Notes under the pieces: model-generated
Database searches by the model: none
The model's input: only the letters and a program-made list of their open reading frames with translations
Told to the model about the DNA's origin: nothing
Assembly (NCBI GenBank): GCA_902488835.1
Contig: CABTXQ010000054.1
Location: 1-6,631 of the forward strand
Origin: an uncultured Ileibacterium sp.
GTDB lineage: Bacteria > Bacillota > Clostridia > Peptostreptococcales > Anaerovoracaceae
Length of the DNA stretch: 6,631 nucleotides
Direction of reading: 5' to 3'
Position numbers and translations under genes: made by a program
Shown here: positions 1 through 5,291 of the stretch, one piece after another
Layout: each line of letters starts with the position of its first letter
How positions within the stretch are numbered: the stretch's first letter is position 1

Positions 1-100
1 GACCAGAAGTCAGAAAATGATACAGAATCAACTTCTGGTCAGAGCGACCAGAAGTCAGAAAATGATACAGAATCAACTTCTGGTCAGAGCGACCAGAAGT
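1..100 (+). repeat. Tandem 45-bp repeat with 10-bp inverted-repeat arms inside parB-like gene
   Basis: Bases 1-45 and 46-90 are identical, and 91-100 begin a third copy. Each unit is GACCAGAAGT, 20 bases, ACTTCTGGTC, then AGAGC. The two 10-base arms are perfect reverse complements (1-10 with 31-40; 46-55 with 76-85). Arms can also pair across the 5-base AGAGC (31-40 with 46-55; 76-85 with 91-100). A decayed third hairpin is left at 94-100/112-118 (CAGAAGT...ACTTCTG). The unit is a multiple of three, so copy number can change without breaking the frame. The array may continue upstream of the window. Confidence 0.95.
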
Positions 101-546
101 TAAATAATAAAACTTCTGCGGAAATTATCGCAGAGAAATATGGAATAGGAGAAAAAACTGTTCGTAGAAAAATTCGTCTTACATATCTAATTTATCCGCT
201 TTACACATGCTATGAAGAAAAATTAATAACACAAGATATTGCTGAACAGTTATCATATCTAAGAAGCAATGAACAAGCATTAATGGAAGGACTTCTTCAT
301 GAAGGAATGGAAATAGATACAGATATCGCAAAGGCTATAAGAAGCGAAAGTGAGAAAAGAAAAATAGACGATAAAGATATGAAAACTATTGCAAACAGCA
401 ACGTAAAATATCAAGAACCTAAAGCAAGGATAAAAAGATATAGGGTAGATGATTCATTATTTCCTGATAATGTAAAGAAAGGACTAAGGGAAGAGTATTT
501 AATAAAGGCTCTTACATATATTCTTGAAAATAGAATAGAGGTGTGA
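1..546 (+). CDS. ParB-like partition protein, C-terminal part (5' end outside window)
   Basis: The reading frame is open from base 1 to the TGA at 544-546, giving 181 residues with no start in the window; the ATG at 283 is internal. Residues 39-60 (SAEIIAEKYGIGEKTVRRKI region) form a helix-turn-helix that runs into an IRLTYLI...AEQLSYL stretch. That pattern is typical of the central DNA-binding domain of ParB/Spo0J/KorB proteins of conjugative elements and plasmids, where it reads roughly IRLT-LIP-LL...AVELSYL. The N-terminal ParB/sulfiredoxin-like CTPase domain should lie upstream. Residues 1-30 are two exact copies of a 15-residue acidic, Ser/Gln-rich linker, and DQK begins a third. The basic C-terminal tail (residues 140-181, KRYRVDDSLFPDNV...) may be a dimerisation part. 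Likely role: binding centromere-like or regulatory DNA of the element. The family call is firm; whether it partitions DNA or only regulates genes is unknown. Confidence 0.85.
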   Translation, partial: DQKSENDTESTSGQSDQKSENDTESTSGQSDQKLNNKTSAEIIAEKYGIGEKTVRRKIRLTYLIYPLYTCYEEKLITQDIAEQLSYLRSNEQALMEGLLHEGMEIDTDIAKAIRSESEKRKIDDKDMKTIANSNVKYQEPKARIKRYRVDDSLFPDNVKKGLREEYLIKALTYILENRIEV

Positions 547-547
547 A

Positions 548-718
548 ATGAAAGAAATGCTACAAATAATTACTATTGCATCTGCAATTTATATTGGAAG
601 GTTAGTAGGGCTTTTATTAAATCAAGAATATAATAATAATTTTCTTATCAAACTTATATTGTTAATTGTTATAGTATCTAATTTATATTCTTTATTTATG
701 TTAGCTTCGTTCAAGTAA
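548..718 (+). CDS. Small two-helix membrane protein (56 aa)
   Basis: This short gene starts one base after the ParB-like stop codon. AGAGGTG at 537-543 lies 4 bases before the ATG and overlaps the end of the upstream gene, so the two are probably translationally coupled. The product starts MKEMLQIITIASAIYIGRLV and has two hydrophobic segments, at about residues 5-24 and 33-53, with a polar QEYNNN turn between them. It is probably an inner-membrane hairpin protein. I do not recognise a family and can give no function. Small membrane proteins of this kind are common beside partition and transfer genes of conjugative elements. The good ribosome binding site, tight spacing and coherent hydrophobic pattern support a real gene. 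Confidence 0.6.
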   Translation: MKEMLQIITIASAIYIGRLVGLLLNQEYNNNFLIKLILLIVIVSNLYSLFMLASFK

Positions 719-761
719 AAAAATAAAGAAGAATAACAAGCTTTAAAGACGGGGATATAGT

Positions 762-1217
762 ATGGAAAAGGTAAATAAAAAGGAGTTGGAGCAAGGCAAT
801 ACTCAGCTAAAGGAATTAGTTAAGTTTTGCAAAAAATATGATAATCCGTTTACTGTAGATTTTGAAAGCAAAGAACTGAAAGAAGCATTAAGCGAATTTA
901 AAGAAATGGTAACAGCTCTTCCAGATTTATATTTTAAGATGGATACAACATTCAGGTATCCAACAAGAGGTTTACCTGGAAATGTAGACTGTAAGACTTT
1001 CACATCATACTATGTGATGCGTATTCCAGAAATATATTTGCTATATAAAAATAAGGGTTATGGAACTTTCTTTCATGAGATGAGAGAGTTTCTTGAGGAT
1101 GAGGTGCTAGGTGTGGAAATAGGAGATGATGCAAAAAATATTGCACTGTCCTTAGAGGTGAAAAATGCTATAATCGACTTGATAGAGAGAATTGAGAAGA
1201 AGGAAGCATTGTTATGA
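762..1217 (+). CDS. Hypothetical cytoplasmic protein (151 aa), first gene of overlapping pair
   Basis: A soluble acidic/basic protein with no signal peptide or membrane segment. A GGGG-containing ribosome binding site (AAGACGGGGATATAGT) precedes the ATG. Residues 1-55 look helical and charged (MEKVNKKELEQGNTQLKELV...). The middle section, about residues 63-100, is rich in aromatics and prolines (FRYPTRGLPGNVDCKTF). The C-terminal third returns to charged helices ending IERIEKKEALL. I do not recognise the family. Its stop codon overlaps the start of the next gene by 4 bases (ATGA at 1214-1217), so the two products are probably made in linked amounts and may act together. A 43-base gap separates it from the small membrane gene upstream, and I see no terminator there, so it may be read from the parB-like transcript. 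Confidence 0.8.
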   Translation: MEKVNKKELEQGNTQLKELVKFCKKYDNPFTVDFESKELKEALSEFKEMVTALPDLYFKMDTTFRYPTRGLPGNVDCKTFTSYYVMRIPEIYLLYKNKGYGTFFHEMREFLEDEVLGVEIGDDAKNIALSLEVKNAIIDLIERIEKKEALL

Positions 1218-1948
1218 TATTCAGCCGAAAAAGAAAAAGAGAAGTTGCAGATTATTCACCACTTAGAAATACTAAACGATATAAAGGGGATAGAGAGCAA
1301 TATAAGTGTCTGTTATACAATGTTCAGAGTTGGTACTATCAAAATAATGATAATGAGTATTTGGATTTTGTTATTGACCTACTCAGAAAAGAAGTAAAGC
1401 ACGCCAGTTACCTAGAGTTATATCGAGGGAGAGAGCGTTTTAGATATTTATTCCCATTTCATAGAATGGATTCAGAAATGATAGGGTATCAGTATAGTGA
1501 TAATACAACAGTAGATTTAGATTTAGCAAAGACAGTTATCATTTCTGAACCATGGAAGCATGATAATTACAAAAGCTTATACTCGAAAATGAAAAAAGAA
1601 AAAGAATTCTATCCCGAAGAAAATCATAAGGCATTTTACTATGAATATCTGGATGTTGCTTGTATGTGGAATGGGTATCATAGCGGAGCTGTTGGAGGAT
1701 ATTTTGGTAAAGGAATACTACCGGCAGTAAAATACGATACAAGAAAAATTTTTGACTATGTGGATGTTAAAGACGATTTGACTGTCGTATATAATGCAAA
1801 GAATATTGTCAATAGGTGTCAGGAAGAAAAAGTAAATCTGCCAGAGAGGTATGATGAATGTGTTGAGGATAAATATAAGGGAACTGATTACAGGTTGCTA
1901 CTCATATATAAATTATCTAATCTTAAATACCAAAATCAAAAAAATTAA
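1214..1948 (+). CDS. DUF6710-like hypothetical protein (244 aa)
   Basis: The ATG overlaps the previous stop codon (ATGA), and GAAGGAAG just upstream serves as ribosome binding site; that coupling fixes the start. The product is soluble with a very basic N-terminus (residues 1-25, RKRKRE and KRYKGD). From about residue 98 there is an ordered motif set: DLDLAKTVIISEPW (101-114), ENHKAFYY (136-143), MWNGYHSGAVGGYFGKG (151-167) and YDTRKIFDYV (174-183). From memory this order, with a strand ending in PW, then NH, then an N/G-x-H-S-A-x-x-G glycine-rich segment and a YD motif, resembles the DUF6710 family of phage- and element-borne proteins. No activity is established for that family to my knowledge. 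The conserved His, Asn and Gly residues hint at a catalytic or binding pocket. The family call is tentative; the gene call is firm. Confidence 0.75.
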   Translation: MIFSRKRKREVADYSPLRNTKRYKGDREQYKCLLYNVQSWYYQNNDNEYLDFVIDLLRKEVKHASYLELYRGRERFRYLFPFHRMDSEMIGYQYSDNTTVDLDLAKTVIISEPWKHDNYKSLYSKMKKEKEFYPEENHKAFYYEYLDVACMWNGYHSGAVGGYFGKGILPAVKYDTRKIFDYVDVKDDLTVVYNAKNIVNRCQEEKVNLPERYDECVEDKYKGTDYRLLLIYKLSNLKYQNQKN

Positions 1949-1976
1949 AAGATAGTAGTTTGCGAAAATTTACATA

Positions 1977-1985
1977 TGTTATACT
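1977..1985 (+). promoter_or_regulatory. Likely extended -10 promoter for the Fic transcription unit
   Basis: TGTTATACT is a TGn-extended -10 element with 5 of 6 matches to TATAAT. The only -35 candidate is weak (TTTGCG at 1959-1964, 15-base spacing), but extended -10 promoters often lack a good one. A start near 1992 would give a leader of about 100 bases before fic. An alternative reading is TTTACA at 1969-1974 with TATAGA at 1991-1996 (16-base spacing). This 142-base gap is the longest in the window, which fits a promoter site. I see no clear operator or terminator in it. Confidence 0.4.
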
Positions 1986-2090
1986 TAAATTATAGAAACG
2001 TGTATCTTAAATTTCACAAATGTAAGAGGTAAAATAGATAAGCTAGTAAAATCAATGGATACAGCGTTTTATTAAGAAACAGGAGAATTT

Positions 2091-2879
2091 ATGATAAGCA
2101 TAGACTTAAAGGAAAAACAAAAGAAAATTGAGCTTGTTTTACCTGGTATAAAGGAGAAATTAAAGGATAATTTAATAGCCGAACCATTCTATAAAGATTT
2201 TAAGTATTCATTTTGTTGGAGTTCTAATGCGATTGAGGGAAACACCTTATCTCTTGATGAAACCATATCTTTACTTGAATATGATGAGGTGTCAGCAGGA
2301 CATAGTTTTAGGGAATACGATGAGGCAAAGAGGCTGTATTCAGCTATTGAAAAATATCTTAGCTTTAAATATAAAGAAATTACAGAAGACTTTATAAAAG
2401 ATATAGCTAAAGAAGCTACTGGAAGGGAAAAAGGATATAGAAAAGAAAATGTATATATAGGAACTCTTTCAGAAGCTATATATTATCCACCAAGCTTTGA
2501 TAAGGTGGAAGAATTAATGGTAGAATATGTGCGCAATATAAAGCCATTTAGTAAACTGAGCTTAGGAGATAAGATAAAATATATTGCAAAGAAACATATT
2601 GAGTTTGAACGTATACATCCATTTACAGATGGGAATGGAAGAACAGGTAGGATTATATTAAATCAATCTCTCATAAATGAAGGACTGTTACCTATAGTTA
2701 TAGAACCGAAATCAAAATATAGAAGTGCATTTAAGGAATATAACAACAATCAAGATACATCGCTTATGGAAAACATTATTTATAAAGGGCAGTTTGAATC
2801 AATAGAAAAGATAGAGCAAATTACAAAAAATAAAGAAATTTCACTCGGAAAATCAAAAGACATAGAAATTGAGGTTTGA
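2091..2879 (+). CDS. Fic family protein, class II layout (probable protein adenylyltransferase)
   Basis: A 262-residue protein, AGGAG at 2081-2085 placed 5 bases before the ATG. It carries the full Fic active-site motif HPFTDGNGRTGR at residues 176-187: the catalytic His176, Asp180 and Asn182 for magnesium and phosphate contacts, and Arg184/Arg187. The flap (IYYPPSFDKVEELM) at about 130-143 and the GYR element at 115-117 are also typical. Residues 45-50 (SNAIEG) match the inhibitory [S/T]xxxE[G/N] helix motif, with Glu49 expected to block productive ATP binding. This marks a class II, self-inhibited Fic. Known relatives usually transfer AMP from ATP to Ser, Thr or Tyr hydroxyls of proteins; the target here is unknown. 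No C-terminal winged-helix domain is evident, since only about 60 residues follow the Fic core. A membrane protein follows 10 bases after the stop codon. Confidence 0.93.
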   Translation: MISIDLKEKQKKIELVLPGIKEKLKDNLIAEPFYKDFKYSFCWSSNAIEGNTLSLDETISLLEYDEVSAGHSFREYDEAKRLYSAIEKYLSFKYKEITEDFIKDIAKEATGREKGYRKENVYIGTLSEAIYYPPSFDKVEELMVEYVRNIKPFSKLSLGDKIKYIAKKHIEFERIHPFTDGNGRTGRIILNQSLINEGLLPIVIEPKSKYRSAFKEYNNNQDTSLMENIIYKGQFESIEKIEQITKNKEISLGKSKDIEIEV

Positions 2880-2889
2880 AAGGAAAAAA

Positions 2890-3423
2890 ATGGTAACAAT
2901 AACAAGACGAGAAATAGATAGTAATAAGGCAACTACGCTAATAATTGATACAAAGAGAATACGAATGCTTGAAAATGTAAATTTTGTACTAAGCGGAGTA
3001 AAGCAAGCGTTTAATTTATTAGTAATATCGGGAGCGATGGTGTTCTTCTTACTTTTATATTATCTGCATAACGGTACGAAAAATATTAACTTAGGGGGAA
3101 ACAGTAAGCAGTTAATTGAAGCCCTTAGTACACAGACGATAACCTTGTTAAGTTTTATATGGATTGCATATATTATCTTTTCCCTTGTAAAGGACTTATA
3201 CAAAGAAATATTGGAAAGAGGAACACTGGGAAGCATGAACGAATACTCTTTAAACCTAGTAGGTGTACTAATTGGAATGCCAGTCATGGCTGTATCTGTG
3301 AAAACTGTAAATGCTGCCCCAGCAGTTATAGCAGTATTTAGCTCTGCTGCTATATCACTTGTAATTAATTTCGTAATCGAGTGTGAGGCTGAAAAGGAAG
3401 CTGAAAAAATATATCAGATTTAA
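2890..3423 (+). CDS. Four-helix membrane protein downstream of fic (177 aa)
   Basis: I take the ATG at 2890, not the in-frame TTG at 2869, because AAAGGA at 2879-2884 lies 5 bases before it and the TTG would overlap the fic gene and use up this site. The first 40 residues are polar and basic (MVTITRREIDSNKATT...). Four hydrophobic segments follow at about 41-60 (NLLVISGAMVFFLLLYYL), 82-100 (TITLLSFIWIAYIIFSLV), 120-139 and 142-163, and a short acidic tail (ECEAEKEAEKIYQI) ends the protein. Helices 3 and 4 are split only by a short KTVNAAP turn. I do not recognise the family. The 10-base gap to fic argues for co-transcription and perhaps shared function, such as an envelope-anchored partner or a target of modification, but that is inference. 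Confidence 0.8.
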   Translation: MVTITRREIDSNKATTLIIDTKRIRMLENVNFVLSGVKQAFNLLVISGAMVFFLLLYYLHNGTKNINLGGNSKQLIEALSTQTITLLSFIWIAYIIFSLVKDLYKEILERGTLGSMNEYSLNLVGVLIGMPVMAVSVKTVNAAPAVIAVFSSAAISLVINFVIECEAEKEAEKIYQI

Positions 3424-3481
3424 ATACCTTAATGAATACATGAAGAAAAATAACTTATAAGTATTGAAAGGAGAAGAAAAA

Positions 3482-4294
3482 ATGAAGAAGATCCTGATAA
3501 TATCAAGCATATTAATCCTCGCCCTTTCCTTAACAGCCTGCGGAGCAAAAGACAAGGCGATAAAAGAGATAAAGGGAGTAGACCTAAAAGCATATATGCA
3601 AGAAGACCAAAAAGACCTTAAAGAGGTCAAGGAAGCATATATCAAGGACATGGAGAAGGTTAAAAACGATAAGGAGGCTGAGAAGCTTCTAAAACAGTTC
3701 AAAACCGACCTTAAAACATTTGCAACCAAGGAAGATAAGATTAAGACATATAAGGAGCTTGTTCTTAAACAGGCAGGAGATAAGAAATCTGAAGCAGAGA
3801 AAGTGCTTAAAGACTATGAGAAGAAACTTAATGATGTTAAGTCAAATAAGGAGCTTGATAAGTTAACTAAAGAAATTAATGAAAAGCTAACGGAAAAGAC
3901 AGGGTCAGCTATTTCAGTAACAACATCTGAGGTTGAAACATCTACACCAGCAGCAAAAGCCTACACAAGACAGGCATCATCAGGAAGTTCTGCAAACACT
4001 AGAAAATCAGGTGGAAGTAGCGGACATACTAAGCAGAGAGTATGGGTTGTAGATAAGGCAGCATGGACTGAAACGGTAACCAAGTACAGAACGGAAACAC
4101 AACAGTATACGGTTTATAGATGTTCAGACGGAGCTGAGTTTCCTGACTATGCTTCTGCATATGCATACTACGAAGAACAAGGAGATAATGGAAATTATTT
4201 GAACTTTGGAGCAGTAACAAAAACAAGAACCGTTCAAGTTCCATATACTGAAACGATCAATCACCCTGAAGAAGGGCATTGGGAATATAGATAA
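3482..4294 (+). CDS. Coiled-coil lipoprotein with C-terminal W/Y-TET motif domain (270 aa)
   Basis: The start is the ATG at 3482, placed 6 bases after AAAGGAG at 3467-3473; the in-frame TTG at 3464 lies upstream of that site and is unlikely. Residues 1-20 form a lipoprotein signal with lipobox LTAC and Cys20 as the lipidation site, so the protein is expected on the outer face of the membrane. Residues 35-138 are Lys/Glu-rich and strongly helical, probably a coiled coil. Residues 145-184 are a Ser/Thr/Gly-rich linker. The C-terminal domain (185-270) holds two related motifs, DKAAWTETV (191-199) and VQVPYTETI (251-259), and closes with HPEEGHWEYR. A YRCSDGAEF segment (212-220) has a single Cys. 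I know similar tails from Gram-positive surface proteins but not their function. It follows the membrane gene and precedes a strong terminator, so it is the last gene of the fic unit. Confidence 0.85.
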   Translation: MKKILIISSILILALSLTACGAKDKAIKEIKGVDLKAYMQEDQKDLKEVKEAYIKDMEKVKNDKEAEKLLKQFKTDLKTFATKEDKIKTYKELVLKQAGDKKSEAEKVLKDYEKKLNDVKSNKELDKLTKEINEKLTEKTGSAISVTTSEVETSTPAAKAYTRQASSGSSANTRKSGGSSGHTKQRVWVVDKAAWTETVTKYRTETQQYTVYRCSDGAEFPDYASAYAYYEEQGDNGNYLNFGAVTKTRTVQVPYTETINHPEEGHWEYR

Positions 4295-4318
4295 TTAATA
4301 ATATCAATGGTTAAATCT

Positions 4319-4344
4319 AAGGACAGAGAAATCTGTCCTTTTTT
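4319..4344 (+). terminator. Rho-independent terminator after lipoprotein gene
   Basis: A perfect 9-bp stem (AAGGACAGA, 4319-4327, with TCTGTCCTT, 4332-4340) is closed by a GAAA tetraloop and runs into six T residues (4339-4344). This is a textbook intrinsic terminator 25 bases after the lipoprotein stop codon, and it closes the fic-membrane-lipoprotein unit. Confidence 0.92.
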
Positions 4345-4366
4345 AATGCTTGAAAGGAGAAATACG

Positions 4367-4447
4367 ATGCTAATAATGATTCCGCTATTAATAAGCTTAA
4401 TATCTTCATGTATAGCCCTATATATGATATGCGTGAAGCGACACTAG
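4367..4447 (+). CDS. Small hydrophobic peptide (26 aa), single membrane helix
   Basis: A strong AAAGGAG (4353-4359) lies 7 bases before the ATG. The product begins MLIMIPLLISLISSCIALYM and ends ICVKRH: one hydrophobic helix of about 20 residues with a basic C-terminal tail. That shape fits small membrane peptides, including type I toxin-antitoxin toxins and holin-like toxins, but also plain membrane anchors. It sits between the terminator at 4319-4344 and the pentapeptide gene, 22 bases upstream of the latter. A possible promoter, TTGAAA (4350-4355) with AATAAT (4372-4377, 16-base spacing), would start transcription inside this ORF and serve only the next gene, so how this peptide would be transcribed is unclear. 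I saw no obvious antisense RNA gene. Existence as a translated gene is plausible, not proven. Confidence 0.45.
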   Translation: MLIMIPLLISLISSCIALYMICVKRH

Positions 4448-4469
4448 AAGTGTAGAAGGGAGAGTAGAA

Positions 4470-4955
4470 ATGAGAGAGATAAGCAAAAACAAAAAAGCAC
4501 TACAAATAATTTTAGAAAGCCATAAGCACTGGCTAAATAAAGATTGCGATGGATGGGAAAACATGAGAGCTGACCTAGAGGGTGTTAACCTGCAAGGGGT
4601 AAATCTACGAGGTGCAAATCTGCGAGGGGCAAACCTAAACTTTGCTAATCTGCATAATGTAAACCTAAAATTTGCTAATCTACAAGAGGCTGACATGCAT
4701 GGGACAAACCTAATATGTGCAAACATGCAAGGGGCAAACCTAAACTTTGCTAATCTGCATAATGCTAACCTAACAGTGGCTAATCTGCGAAGGGCTAATT
4801 TGCAAAATGCAAACATGCAAGGGGCTGACCTAATATGTGCTAATCTACAAGAGGCTGACATGCAAGGGGCATACCTGCGAGGGGCATACCTACAAGGGGC
4901 AAACCTAATATTGGCAAACCTGCGAGGGGCATACCTGAAAGGGGTATTTAAATAA
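4470..4955 (+). CDS. Pentapeptide repeat protein (161 aa)
   Basis: AGGGAGAG just upstream of the ATG supports the start. Residues 1-33 are a short helical lead (ILESHKHWLN...GWENMR), common at the front of pentapeptide proteins of phages and mobile elements. Residues 34-158 are 25 uninterrupted A(D/N)LxG-type pentapeptides, followed by VFK. The central residue is Leu in 21 of them and Met in 4 (ADM or ANM units), while position 1 is mainly Ala with a few Val or Thr. Such repeats fold into a right-handed quadrilateral beta-helix of four pentads per turn, so this one would be about six turns long. Some relatives (Qnr, MfpA) mimic DNA and protect gyrase, but most have no known role, and nothing here singles out gyrase protection. 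It is probably soluble. The Cys-rich miniprotein follows 31 bases later. Confidence 0.92.
   Translation: MREISKNKKALQIILESHKHWLNKDCDGWENMRADLEGVNLQGVNLRGANLRGANLNFANLHNVNLKFANLQEADMHGTNLICANMQGANLNFANLHNANLTVANLRRANLQNANMQGADLICANLQEADMQGAYLRGAYLQGANLILANLRGAYLKGVFK
4625..4864 (+). repeat. Internal DNA direct repeats in the pentapeptide gene
   Basis: Two exact nucleotide duplications are visible. A 35-bp stretch at 4625-4659 recurs at 4730-4764 (offset 105 bp, seven pentads). A 27-bp stretch at 4673-4699 recurs at 4838-4864 (offset 165 bp, eleven pentads). Identity at codon level, not just protein level, means the repeats were recently copied within the gene, or homogenised by gene conversion. 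Confidence 0.85.
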
Positions 4956-4986
4956 AAAAGCTAATAGACTAATAGAAAGGGGAGCC

Positions 4987-5175
4987 ATGAAAGGAGTATG
5001 TAAAATATGCGGATGCACATGGAACACTCCATGCTATACGCATAAAGAAGGATATTGCTGGTGGATAGACGAGAAAGAAGAAATATGCAGTCATTGTTAT
5101 TATGGATTTTCTGAACCAAATATAGAAGATCTTTTAATATTTAGTCCTAAGAAAATGAAAAACAAAAGGTGGTGA
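4987..5175 (+). CDS. Cys-rich miniprotein, probable zinc-binding (62 aa)
   Basis: A strong AAGGGGAG sits directly upstream of the ATG. The protein has seven Cys residues, at 5, 8, 10, 16, 24, 34 and 37, arranged as CKICGCTWNTPC, then EGYCWW, then ICSHC. This CxxCGCTxxxxC...G-x-C-x-W...CSxC layout recurs in small proteins of phages and mobile elements and probably binds one or two zinc ions. His19 and His36 are possible extra ligands. The last 20 residues (EPNIEDLLIFSPKKMKNKRW) form a basic tail that could contact nucleic acid or a protein partner. No enzyme function is suggested. It probably shares a transcript with the pentapeptide gene, 31 bases upstream. The gene call is firm; the role is unknown. 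Confidence 0.8.
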   Translation: MKGVCKICGCTWNTPCYTHKEGYCWWIDEKEEICSHCYYGFSEPNIEDLLIFSPKKMKNKRW

Positions 5176-5180
5176 TATAC

Positions 5181-5246
5181 ATGCTAGAGTATTTAGACAG
5201 CTCATAAATAGAACTTATGTTATCTTGCAAGACTAACAAACGGTAA
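5181..5246 (+). other. 8-codon ORF with strong ribosome binding site, possible leader or gene remnant
   Basis: AAAGGTGGTG at 5164-5173 is one of the best ribosome binding sites in the window, yet the ATG at 5181 opens only MLEYLDSS before TAA (5205-5207). The same frame then continues IELMLSCKTNKR to a second TAA at 5244-5246, with an internal ATG at 5217. It may be a short leader peptide before the hairpin at 5247-5271, or a roughly 20-codon gene broken by the first TAA. The site is strong, but the nature of the ORF is uncertain. Confidence 0.35.
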
Positions 5247-5271
5247 GGAGAGGGACGCCTCTCTATTTTTA
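5247..5271 (+). terminator. Hairpin with T-rich tail before the adhesin gene (terminator or attenuator)
   Basis: GAGAGG (5248-5253) pairs with CCTCTC (5258-5263) around a GACG loop, with a G-T wobble at 5247/5264, and ATTTTTA follows. It ends 20 bases before the adhesin start codon. No promoter-like sequence fits in those 20 bases, so read-through past this hairpin seems to be needed for adhesin expression unless a promoter overlaps it. That would make it an attenuator or partial terminator. Confidence 0.7.
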
Positions 5272-5291
5272 TTTAAAGAAAGGAAATAAAA

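Noticed and set aside
1..118. CRISPR array or iteron origin
   Set aside because: The repeats are contiguous, have no unique spacers, and are in frame inside a protein gene. No replication gene is visible, so an origin is not supported.
2091..2879. Classic Fic toxin with a separate small antitoxin
   Set aside because: The inhibitory SNAIEG motif is inside the same protein, and no small antitoxin ORF with that motif lies next to it.
2869..2889. Upstream TTG start for the membrane protein
   Set aside because: It would overlap the fic gene and ignore the well-placed AAAGGA before the ATG at 2890.
3464..3481. Upstream TTG start for the lipoprotein
   Set aside because: The AAAGGAG site lies downstream of this TTG, and the signal peptide begins naturally at the ATG at 3482.
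3355..3729. 124-residue open frame on the - strand
   Set aside because: It overlaps the lipoprotein signal peptide and coiled-coil coding region and the end of the membrane gene. Its Ser/Phe/Leu-rich product is what the complement of Lys/Glu-rich codons gives.
4441..4453. Short hairpin ACACT-AGA-AGTGT
   Set aside because: The 5-bp stem has a 3-base loop and no T-run, which is too weak to call a terminator or operator.
4418..4861. 147-residue open frame on the - strand
   Set aside because: It lies opposite the pentapeptide gene. Its Arg/Ala/Cys-rich repeats are the mirror of the ANLxG codons, and it has no credible ribosome binding site or family resemblance.
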